15,739 nucleotides of DNA from Candidatus Altarchaeum sp. (GTDB lineage Archaea; Altiarchaeota; Altiarchaeia; Altiarchaeales; Altiarchaeaceae): contig JAGTWP010000033.1 in assembly GCA_018260755.1 (NCBI GenBank), positions 1-15,739 on the forward strand, in the 5' to 3' direction. The translations under genes were made by a program, and so were the position numbers. Positions 6,763-13,607 of the stretch are shown here, piece by piece. The first letter of the stretch is position 1. Each line of letters starts with the position of its first letter. A model generated the notes under the pieces. That model ran no database searches. It saw only the letters and a list, made by a program, of their open reading frames with translations, and was not told where the DNA came from.

Positions 6763-9012
6763 TCAAAAGTGCTTCTTACAAACATAAGTCAATTTTCCCG
6801 GATCACCCGGCACCTCCTCGGGAAAGTATATCGCATTTATTTCATTCATGTCAACAAAAACATCTTCTCCTTTCTCTTTGCTGCACATATCACATTTTAT
6901 TTTTAAACCAGGCAATAAAATTTTCATCCCTATGTCACCTGGAATACATCTTTTAGTTCTCCTGTCTTTAACAACACCTTCAATTGCTTTTGATATATCT
7001 ACCCTTAAACTTCCGAGTTCTTCCCCGAATTCGGAAATAATTGCAAGTCGGGGAGATGCATCCTTAATAATTTTCGTTGTTCCTATCAAACCAAGGTGAT
7101 TTTTGTAAAGCCGTTCGATTAAATTTAAATTCAGATCAAATTCTTTCTCCTTTATTGAACCGATATGTGCAATTAAAACATCACTGTCCTTAAATTGTGC
7201 TCCTATCTCATCAGTATAACCGGTATCTACTGTCATTCCCAGCCGAAATTTTTTCTTGTTATTTTCTATGAGGTCAAATATTAGTCCGACAGAATATTCA
7301 TCCCCCCACAACTCCCTGTGTTTTGCCTTTGTTGGCATAAGAACAAAACCATACTTTTCGCTTAAATCAATCGGAATTCCTGGCTGGATTACATAAATTT
7401 TTCTTACCGCCGACTTATCAAGAGACAGCAAATTCGCAAATTTATTTAGTGATGAAAAATTTAAAAACAGATCTATTTTTTTCTTCTCTTCCTGCGGAAG
7501 GTTGTCATTTCGTTCAAAAATTAAGGTCATTAACGATTCAAACTCACTTGTATGGTCAAGGTGGCTGTGAGAAATGAATATTGCATCTATATCCGAAATG
7601 TTGAATCCGTTGGCAAAAAAATTTTCTATAAAGTTAAACCCTGGATCTATGACAAATCCCCGCCCGTTCCATGAGAGAAAATAACCCCCTCCTTTCCTTC
7701 GTTCAATATCAGACGACAATGCAGGAGTGTAAGAATTCCACCTTCTCAAAACGATTAAAAAATTTTGAGCATTAGTTATTGTCTTTTTTGCAGAAACAAA
7801 ATTTTTAAATTTACCTTCTTTTTCGTTAATGTACCGGAATAGCCGTTCTTTCCTGTCTCTCAAATCCTCAACAATTATCTCAATAACATTTTCTTCCGCA
7901 CTTCTTCCTGTTTCTTTATCTTTAAGGCCTCCTATATTTTGTATCCACCAGTTTGCCTCAATTGCCTTGTTATAATTTGTCTTTTCATAAAATTCAAGCG
8001 ATTTTTTAAAATTTTCAATTGCCCCGGTTAAATTTCCAATATTTTTTAATGCTACACCCATGTCAAAATACGCATCGGCAAAATTTTTATCTATTTCAAT
8101 ACATTTCTCAAATTCTTCCTTTGCGGCATTGTAGTCGTTCAGCTCATTATATATAAATCCAAGAACATAATGTGCAAATAAAAAATTTTCCTCTGTTTTT
8201 ATCGCTTCTTTTATGAATTCTATCGCATCTTTTTTTTCTTTATATATATTTAACCTGTTATTCTCCTCTTTTAAAATAAACCCGTATGACTTATCATCGT
8301 CGGTCTTTAGAGTTACCTTCTTTTTTGTTTTGTTAAGTTTGAATACAAGCGAATGAATATCGTTTATAATGTTTATAGTCCTGTTATTACTGTCTTTGCT
8401 GATTACTGCATTTTTGTATATTTTTAACTTGCTTTTCTCTTCTTTTAGAATATATTCATAAATTTTTCCGCCTGTAATTTCTAAACGGACATTCTTTTTT
8501 GCCTTGTTAGACCTTAACAGGAGTGAATTATTTCCATTTGTAACAGTTATTGTTTCATTATTATCGGTTTTTTTGATGACCGTATTGAAATTGTCTTTGG
8601 AATCTTTGAACAAAGCAGATGGATTATTAATCCAGTCGATTTTTAATTCATCCTTTAAAAATTTTATGAAATCAGTATTGTTTTCAGGAACATCATCCCA
8701 GCAAAACAAATACTTCTCCACCCAGTCGATTTTTAATTCATCCTTTAAAAAATTTATGAATACCTTATTGTTTTCAGGAACATCATCCCAGCAAAACAAA
8801 TATTCATCTTTTTTGCCGTGTGCGCAATAATTAAGAACGCCTTTGAAAAAATTTACATCTGCCTTTTCATTAGCACTTTCTGCCGTAAGAATTCCTTCCG
8901 TGCAAAGTTTCTCTATGTCTTTAAGGTCTTTGTATTCTTTTGCCTGTAATTTGGCTATGACTTTTTTTTCTAATTCAATAAGATTAATGTCTTTAAATGG
9001 ATTAATTGGCAT
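6763..9012 (-). CDS. TPR and metallo-beta-lactamase-fold protein with duplicated N-terminal modules
   Basis: The 749-residue protein is a chain of modules. Residues 1-70 are a helical leader. Residues 71-100 and 101-130 are a 30-residue tandem duplication (YLFCWDDVPENN to KIDW; 24 of 30 identical). Residues 143-200 and 201-258 are a gap-free 58-residue beta-rich duplication (28 of 58 identical). TPR-like helices follow at about 265-350. A metallo-beta-lactamase domain from about 440 has HSHLDH (482-487), His565, Asp596 and His616 or His639 as likely metal ligands, an RNase Z-like layout. The C-terminus has CDMC (707-710) and CKKH (745-748), possibly another zinc site. MBL domains of this kind hydrolyse phosphodiesters or other esters; the substrate is unknown. 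No signal peptide or membrane segment is visible. It starts the minus-strand run and faces secG across a repeat-rich promoter region. Confidence 0.85.
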   Translation of the reverse strand: MPINPFKDINLIELEKKVIAKLQAKEYKDLKDIEKLCTEGILTAESANEKADVNFFKGVLNYCAHGKKDEYLFCWDDVPENNKVFINFLKDELKIDWVEKYLFCWDDVPENNTDFIKFLKDELKIDWINNPSALFKDSKDNFNTVIKKTDNNETITVTNGNNSLLLRSNKAKKNVRLEITGGKIYEYILKEEKSKLKIYKNAVISKDSNNRTINIINDIHSLVFKLNKTKKKVTLKTDDDKSYGFILKEENNRLNIYKEKKDAIEFIKEAIKTEENFLFAHYVLGFIYNELNDYNAAKEEFEKCIEIDKNFADAYFDMGVALKNIGNLTGAIENFKKSLEFYEKTNYNKAIEANWWIQNIGGLKDKETGRSAEENVIEIIVEDLRDRKERLFRYINEKEGKFKNFVSAKKTITNAQNFLIVLRRWNSYTPALSSDIERRKGGGYFLSWNGRGFVIDPGFNFIENFFANGFNISDIDAIFISHSHLDHTSEFESLMTLIFERNDNLPQEEKKKIDLFLNFSSLNKFANLLSLDKSAVRKIYVIQPGIPIDLSEKYGFVLMPTKAKHRELWGDEYSVGLIFDLIENNKKKFRLGMTVDTGYTDEIGAQFKDSDVLIAHIGSIKEKEFDLNLNLIERLYKNHLGLIGTTKIIKDASPRLAIISEFGEELGSLRVDISKAIEGVVKDRRTKRCIPGDIGMKILLPGLKIKCDMCSKEKGEDVFVDMNEINAIYFPEEVPGDPGKLTYVCKKHF
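8239..8586 (-). repeat. 58-residue (174-bp) tandem protein repeat in the TPR/MBL gene
   Basis: Residues 143-200 and 201-258 align without gaps, with 28 of 58 positions identical by my count. Shared landmarks include NSLLLR/HSLVFK, LKEE and the end motif KLKIYK/RLNIYK. Divergence at protein level shows that this duplication is older than the 30-residue one beside it. Confidence 0.85.
8623..8802 (-). repeat. 90-bp tandem duplication in the TPR/MBL gene
   Basis: The two 90-bp units encode residues 71-100 and 101-130. Long stretches are identical at the DNA level, for example the segments encoding CWDDVPENN, so the duplication is recent. It preserves the reading frame. Confidence 0.92.
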
Positions 9013-9092
9013 TTGGAAATTTATTAAAAATTTAAAAATTTTTGTTTAAAAATAAATTAATATTTAGTGAAAAAATTATAATTAGTATGTAC

Positions 9093-9218
9093 AAAATAAT
9101 TAGTAAAATAACTAATGTGTATAAAATAACTAATGTGTATAAAATAATTAGTAAAATAATTAATGTGTATAAAATAATTAATGTGTATAAAATAATTAGT
9201 AAAATAACTAATGTGTAT
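9093..9218. repeat. 48-bp higher-order tandem array between divergent genes
   Basis: The array is built from a 12-bp block (AAAATAATTAGT) followed by two 18-bp blocks (AAAATAACTAATGTGTAT or its C-to-T variant). The order is 12-18-18 at 9093-9140, 12-18-18 at 9141-9188, then 12-18 at 9189-9218. The C/T variant is the same in both 18-bp blocks of the middle unit, so the pair changes together. ATTAGT and ACTAAT form short inverted repeats inside the first and last units. The array lies between the start codons of the TPR/MBL gene (9012, minus) and secG (9269, plus). The open frames through it on both strands are a by-product of its composition and are not called as genes. Confidence 0.95.
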
Positions 9219-9231
9219 AAAAATTTCAAAT

Positions 9232-9240
9232 TATAAAAAT
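9232..9240 (+). promoter_or_regulatory. TATA box candidate for secG
   Basis: TATAAAAAT lies about 33 bp upstream of the secG ATG and just after the tandem array, the spacing expected for an archaeal promoter with a very short leader. Confidence 0.5.
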
Positions 9241-9268
9241 TTATCCGTTTAAATTTAAATTTGTCTAA

Positions 9269-9439
9269 ATGGCGAGATTACGAAAAGTGGGAGGGGAAGG
9301 ACCACCCGGTGTTGCAGGGCTTGTCCGATATTTTGACGTTGATGAAGGGGGACCAAAATTAGAGCCAATGCTTATTATAGGAGTAATTGTAGTTATTATA
9401 GTTGTGGAGGTAGCATTGGGGACATTGCTGAAGGTTTAA
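9269..9439 (+). CDS. secG: Preprotein translocase Sec61-beta/SecG subunit
   Basis: This 56-residue gene fits the archaeal Sec61-beta subunit, a tail-anchored component of the SecYEG channel. The N-terminal cytosolic part has the family pattern Gly-Pro-Pro-Gly-Val-Ala-Gly-Leu-Val-Arg-Tyr-Phe-Asp (residues 11-23), followed by GGPKLEP. One hydrophobic membrane segment follows (MLIIGVIVVIIVVEVAL, 34-50), and the protein ends just after it. Length is typical. The ATG at 9269-9271 follows a TATA box by about 33 bp with no Shine-Dalgarno site, suggesting a short or absent leader. It stands alone on the plus strand, divergent from the TPR/MBL gene. A glutamate inside the membrane segment (VVEVAL) is mildly unusual. 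Confidence 0.9.
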   Translation: MARLRKVGGEGPPGVAGLVRYFDVDEGGPKLEPMLIIGVIVVIIVVEVALGTLLKV

Positions 9440-9469
9440 GAATTTTGAGATTATTTCATATTTTATTTT

Positions 9470-9997
9470 CTATTTTTGAATAAGAGCGGCAATAAATTTA
9501 TCTATCTTTGACGCAAATTCCTTTACTTTTGCTGTCAAAAAGGAGTTTCATTTGCAAATAGAAACAATTTTTTCTGTAAGTGTTTTAAAATCATCATAAC
9601 ATTTTTGAACGGCATATACAGGCATGCCAATTGCCCCATCTGCTGGTTTGAGTATAAATATATGCTTGTGTGCTTCCATTAACATCGGTGCTAAGCTGCG
9701 ATAATGCTTTAATAGTCCAATACAATTATCGTCTTCTTCAACTGTTTGGGATGACAGTTGATTATTATTTAAAACATATTTGGAATAAAAATACGGAATC
9801 CTATTTACCCATTTTAAATAAGATTTTACAATTCTGCTTTCTTTTGCTGTATATTGCATGACAATATAACCTGCGGGTAACTCTTTCCCTTTTGGAATAT
9901 CAAAATTTCGTATAATAAGCTCGTATAATAATCTGCAGTAGAAACGAGATGTAGCCACAACATTAAATACATACAACTTATTACACAAGAATACGAT
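9470..9997 (-). pseudogene. Remnant of a ParA-like ATPase (C-terminal half)
   Basis: The open stretch 9548-9988 encodes 146 residues resembling the C-terminal half of a group of ParA/MinD-type ATPases. Landmarks are AGYIVMQYTAKESRIVKSYL, then WVNRIPYFYSKYVL, GLLKHYRSLAPM and LKPADGAIGMPVYAVQKCYDDF. The N-terminal half with the deviant Walker A (KGG-type) motif is absent, and upstream in-frame reading is blocked by a stop at 9998-10000. An alternative frame over about 9905-9945 reads LVSTADYYTSLLYEI, which fits the expected preceding segment better and suggests a frameshift. Downstream of the TGA at 9548-9550 the same frame continues with 25 protein-like residues (KVKEFASKIDKFIAALIQK) to a TAG at 9470-9472. 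I read it as a decayed gene, not a working one. ParA assignment rests on recalled family patterns. Confidence 0.6.
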
Positions 9998-10075
9998 CTA
10001 CTTTATAGGTAGGTTATTATAGTAGTCTAATTAATTATTAAAAGAAATCTTATACTTTCCTGTATTGTAATTTAA

Positions 10076-10483
10076 AAGGATTATCATACTTTATATAACG
10101 ATAAAAAAGAATTTAAGAAACTCCAAAAATGGGAAAAAGAATCAAACAGAATACAAGGGAAGGAACATGTTTATGTAGCGGATGTTGAACTTGACCAGTT
10201 GATGACATGCTTCTGGATGAGCTTTGCAAATCTAAGCAGTTTCTTTTTGTCTCAGTGCCTAAATAACAAGAAAATGGAACTTCAGACACTTATCCAGTCC
10301 TTTTTTATGTTAAGTGGAACAATAACAGAGACAGAGAACGAAAGAACCATTAATCTGACGAGAAATGAAAAAGAACCAGAAATGATGGAAAAACTGGCAT
10401 TAGGACTGAATGCTTTAAATAGTTTCAATATTAATAATATTAACGGGAAAAAATATTTGTTTCAATTAAGTGGTAATAATTAA
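10076..10483 (+). pseudogene. Transposase-like C-terminal fragment
   Basis: The frame is open from just after a stop at 10073-10075 to 10483, about 135 residues, with no ATG near its 5' end (TTG 10199 and ATG 10202 are internal). The text LQKWEKESNRIQGKEHVY, VELDQLMTCFWMSFANL and NEKEPEMMEKL resembles the C-terminal part of a family of archaeal transposase-like proteins that I recall but cannot name with certainty. The catalytic N-terminal part is missing, so this is a 5'-truncated remnant. It stands between the ParA-like remnant and rtcB, supporting the view that 9470-10483 is accumulated debris of mobile DNA. It could alternatively be a small independent gene starting at the TTG. Confidence 0.5.
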
Positions 10484-10531
10484 TTCGGTTAATTTTTTAA
10501 TTTAGCCGATAGTCATGTAATAGAAAAATAG

Positions 10532-10543
10532 TTTAAATTTATA
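10532..10543 (+). promoter_or_regulatory. TATA box candidate for rtcB
   Basis: TTTAAATTTATA lies about 35 bp upstream of the rtcB ATG, in the position expected for an archaeal promoter; no ribosome-binding site is apparent before the ATG. Confidence 0.45.
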
Positions 10544-10573
10544 ATGATAAAAATTTAATCTTTAATTATAAAA

Positions 10574-13372
10574 ATGTCCATCCGGCAAATTAAACAAATA
10601 CGGAAAGGTGTATGGGAGATTGAGAATAAACCGGTTCCAATCAGAATCTACGGAACAGAAAAGATAGTTAATACAATGGAAGAAGATGTCATAAATCAGG
10701 CAAGAAATGTTTCCCAGCTTCCTGGGATTGTAAAAGCAAGTTTAGTCATGCCTGACGGACATAAGGGGTATGGATTTCCAATCGGAGGGGTTGCTGCATT
10801 TGATGTGGAAAAAGGAATAGTAAGCCCTGGCGGTGTGGGCTATGATATCAACTGCCTTTCGGGAGATACAAACATATTATGTGAGCATGGATATTATGTT
10901 AAAATAAAGGACTTTGAAGAAAATTGGAAAAAAAAAAGTTTGCTCTCTTATGATCTTTCTAATGGATATTCAGAAGTTACCTCCATCAAAAAATTTATTA
11001 AATTTAAACCAAAAAATTCGGTCTATAAAATTATTACTAAAAGTGGAGATGAAATAACTGCTACTGAAGATCATCCGTTCTGGACTCCAAAAGGAATGAT
11101 TAATGTGGGGGATTTAAAAATCGGAGATAAACTCGGAATGTATCATTTTAAAGGCGTTCATTATGAAGAACCAAGTGATGAAGAAATATTGAATGAGAAT
11201 AAAATTAAGGAAAATCTTATTTTTTTGGGAAAGGCCTTTCAGGGAAACGCTATGCAACAGGTAATGACACAGTTAAAAAAAATAAAAATTCTACCCTTAA
11301 AATACAACTCAATACAAATTTCTTATTTATTAAAAATAATTGGTTTTGTTCTTGGTGACGGCTCCCTTTATTTTCAAAATAAAAAGGGGAATGGAATTGT
11401 TAGGTTTTATGGAAAACCTGAAGATTTACAAGAGATAAGAGAAGATATTTTGAAACTCGAATTTACTCCCTCAAAAATTTATTCAAGAAAAAAGCAAGGC
11501 AAAATTAAAACCGAATACAAATGCTATGAATTTGAAAATACAGAACATAGTATTAAGGTTGTTGGCAATTCATTTGCCGTTTTGTTATTTTCTTTAGGTG
11601 TTCCAGCAGGTAAAAAGGTTTCGCAGGCATATCAAATTCCCTCATGGATTCTTAAATCAAAGTTATGGCAGAAAAGATTATTTCTTGCATCGTTATTTGG
11701 GGCGGAAATGTCGTCACCAAAGGTAAATAATAATGGTTATAATTTTGATGCGCCGTGCTTCTCGATGAGTAAGTTAAAAAAATTTGAAGAAAACGGAAGA
11801 CAATTTATGGAGCAGATGGTTGATATGCTTTCAAATTTTGGCATAAAAACACAAAAAATTGGAAAAAGAAAAGAGGGCAAGTCCGTTCGTTTCAAAATAA
11901 TGGTCTCAAACGACACCGAAAATTTAATTAATTTTTATGAAACCGTAAATTTTGAATATAATAAAGACAAAAGAAACGAGAGCAATGCGGTTGTTCAGTA
12001 TTTAAAGTTCAAGAACAAAGTTATTAAAGAAAGGAAAGGAAGTCCAAGAATTGCTCTGAATTTTGAGACATATGGCGAGTATAAAAAGAACATAACGGAT
12101 GACGGGAAAGAAGGGTATGTTTGGAATGAAGTCGTGAAAATTGAAAAAGTAAATTTTAATGACTATGTTTATGATTTTACAGTTGAGCACAAAGATCATA
12201 ATTTTATTGCAAATAAATTTATTGTATCTAACTGTGGCGTCCGGCTTTTAACAACTTCATTAACCGAACCGGACATAAAGTCGCGATTAAAAATTTTAAC
12301 AAACAAATTATACCAAAATATCCCGAGCGGTGTCGGAAAAGGCGGAATTTTGAAGTTAGGCATTGACAAGATAGATGAAGTCGGGAGGTTAGGTGCAAAA
12401 TGGGCGATAGAAAATGGTTATGGAATTAAACAGGACTTAAATTTTATGGAAGAGAACGGATGTATTGATGATACTGATACGGGCAAGGTTTCCCAAAGAG
12501 CAAAGATGAGGGGAAGGGACCAGCTTGGAACATTGGGAAGCGGAAATCACTTTCTTGAAATCCAGAGAGTTGAGGAAATTTATAATGATGATATTGCAAA
12601 GAGATTCGGATTGTTCAAAGGACAAATAACCGTAATGGTTCACTGCGGAAGCAGGGGCTATGGCCATCAGATTTGTGATGATTATATTAAAATTTTGCTT
12701 TCTGCCACAAAAAAATATGGAATAAATTTATCTGATTCGGAACTGGTCTGTGCTCCTTTAAATTCAAAGGAAGGAAATGATTATATTAAAGCAATGCACT
12801 GCGGTGTCAATTATGCTTTTTGTAACAGAGAAATGATAACGCACCGGATTAGAGAAACATTTGAAAATTTAAAATTTAATGTTGAAATGAAAATTATGTA
12901 TGATGTTTGCCACAACATAGCAAAATTTGAGAAACACAAAGTTGACGGTGAAGAAAAATTGCTGTGTGTTCACAGAAAAGGTGCAACAAGGGCATTTGCA
13001 GCAGGAAGAGATGAAATTCCGGAAAGTTACAGAAATGTGGGACAACCTGTTATTGTTCCGGGAAGTATGGGAACATCATCTTATGTTTTGGTGGGAACAG
13101 AAAGGGCAATGGAAGAAACATTTGGAAGTGTATGTCACGGTGCTGGCAGGGTTATGTCAAGGGCAGAGGGAATAAGAACATGGAGAGGCGAAGATATAAT
13201 GAAAGAAATGGAAAGAAAAGGACAGGTGATAAAGTCAGAATCTCTGAAGATTTTGGCTGAAGAACATCCGAGTGTTTATAAGGATATAGATGAAGTTGTA
13301 AAGAGTGTTGAACTATCGGGATTAAGTAAATTAGTGGCGAAGGTTGTGCCTTTGGGGATAATAAAGGGATAA
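10574..13372 (+). CDS. rtcB: RNA-splicing ligase RtcB, intein-containing precursor
   Basis: RtcB joins 2',3'-cyclic phosphate and 5'-OH RNA ends in tRNA splicing and RNA repair, using GTP, Mn2+ and a guanylylated histidine. The 932-residue precursor contains a 460-residue intein (residues 94-553); the spliced protein would be 472 residues, normal for the family. Extein landmarks are MPDGHKGYGFPIGG (59-72), PGGVGYDIN (85-93), CGVRLL from 554, GSGNHFLEIQ, MVHCGSRGYGHQ, YDVCHN and CHGAGR. Likely metal ligands are Asp91, Cys554 (Cys94 after splicing), His659, His690 and His780. His855 in CHGAGR matches the guanylylated histidine by spacing to the Pyrococcus enzyme. The gene has its own TATA-like box. 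The archease partner is not present. Confidence 0.96.
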   Translation: MSIRQIKQIRKGVWEIENKPVPIRIYGTEKIVNTMEEDVINQARNVSQLPGIVKASLVMPDGHKGYGFPIGGVAAFDVEKGIVSPGGVGYDINCLSGDTNILCEHGYYVKIKDFEENWKKKSLLSYDLSNGYSEVTSIKKFIKFKPKNSVYKIITKSGDEITATEDHPFWTPKGMINVGDLKIGDKLGMYHFKGVHYEEPSDEEILNENKIKENLIFLGKAFQGNAMQQVMTQLKKIKILPLKYNSIQISYLLKIIGFVLGDGSLYFQNKKGNGIVRFYGKPEDLQEIREDILKLEFTPSKIYSRKKQGKIKTEYKCYEFENTEHSIKVVGNSFAVLLFSLGVPAGKKVSQAYQIPSWILKSKLWQKRLFLASLFGAEMSSPKVNNNGYNFDAPCFSMSKLKKFEENGRQFMEQMVDMLSNFGIKTQKIGKRKEGKSVRFKIMVSNDTENLINFYETVNFEYNKDKRNESNAVVQYLKFKNKVIKERKGSPRIALNFETYGEYKKNITDDGKEGYVWNEVVKIEKVNFNDYVYDFTVEHKDHNFIANKFIVSNCGVRLLTTSLTEPDIKSRLKILTNKLYQNIPSGVGKGGILKLGIDKIDEVGRLGAKWAIENGYGIKQDLNFMEENGCIDDTDTGKVSQRAKMRGRDQLGTLGSGNHFLEIQRVEEIYNDDIAKRFGLFKGQITVMVHCGSRGYGHQICDDYIKILLSATKKYGINLSDSELVCAPLNSKEGNDYIKAMHCGVNYAFCNREMITHRIRETFENLKFNVEMKIMYDVCHNIAKFEKHKVDGEEKLLCVHRKGATRAFAAGRDEIPESYRNVGQPVIVPGSMGTSSYVLVGTERAMEETFGSVCHGAGRVMSRAEGIRTWRGEDIMKEMERKGQVIKSESLKILAEEHPSVYKDIDEVVKSVELSGLSKLVAKVVPLGIIKG
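10853..12232 (+). mobile_element. Intein with LAGLIDADG homing endonuclease inside RtcB
   Basis: The intein begins with Cys (CLSGDTNILC) and ends ...FIVSN before extein Cys554. Splicing blocks are present: an N-terminal Cys, TEDH (164-167 of the precursor) as block B, and YVYDFTVEHKDHNFIANKF as blocks F/G with terminal Asn. Two LAGLIDADG-like motifs lie at about 252-263 (LLKIIGFVLGDG, Asp262) and 368-379 (RLFLASLFGAEM, Glu378), so both catalytic acids seem kept. The usual penultimate His is replaced by Ser. It interrupts the invariant DIN|CGVR segment, so the metal ligand Cys is also the +1 splicing nucleophile. RtcB inteins at this site are known in other archaea such as Pyrococcus. Confidence 0.95.
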
Positions 13373-13413
13373 ATTTTATTGTTATTTTTACAGGAGGTTA
13401 ATTTAATAAATAA

Positions 13414-13563
13414 CGCTCTTATGTTGATTTTCACTGATGGAGTTCAAATACATTGTTGAAGTTTTGCAAATTTTAAAATTCAAGCACAAACTCAAATATA
13501 AATTAAGTCAAATACACTAAAAATGCAAAACACAAAAGTTCAATAATAATAAGTATATGAGCG
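13414..13563. mobile_element. Possible MITE-like element (about 150 bp)
   Basis: It begins with CGCTCTTATG, part of the 25-bp motif (13414-13438) that is inverted relative to 508-532, and ends with ATATGAGCG (13555-13563), an imperfect inverted copy of its own start. The interior is A-rich and non-coding. No target-site duplication is apparent in the flanking 8 bp. It may be a short non-autonomous derivative of the IS whose remnant lies at 20-532. It fills most of the 235-bp gap between rtcB and the methyltransferase gene. Confidence 0.4.
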
Positions 13564-13570
13564 AATTGGT

Positions 13571-13580
13571 TTTATATGAT
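13571..13580 (+). promoter_or_regulatory. TATA box candidate for the restriction-modification operon
   Basis: TTTATATGAT lies about 33 bp upstream of the methyltransferase ATG and 8 bp outside the right edge of the possible MITE-like element. Confidence 0.45.
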
Positions 13581-13607
13581 GATCTAAATTATCAAAAATA
13601 GAAAAAG

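Noticed and set aside
536-9012. Numerous plus-strand open frames inside the minus-strand genes
   Set aside because: They are antisense shadows rich in Ser, Phe and Ile with no recognisable domain.
9032-9236. Open frames on both strands across the tandem array (Ile/Leu/Tyr-rich products)
   Set aside because: They arise from translating a low-complexity 48-bp repeat and have no independent sign of coding.
9480-9488. ATAAGAGCG as a further copy of the 25-bp inverted-repeat motif
   Set aside because: Only nine bases match and the rest of the motif is absent; chance is likely.
9507-9539. Hairpin TTTGAC/GTCAAA with inner GCAAA/TTTGC stem, as a terminator for secG
   Set aside because: It is not followed by a T run on either strand and falls inside the frame of the ParA-like remnant, so the symmetry may be coding coincidence.
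9548-9550. Recoded TGA (selenocysteine or tryptophan) within the ParA-like frame
   Set aside because: Other genes here use TGA as an ordinary stop (for example at 4163-4165 and 14448-14450), and the host gene is already truncated.
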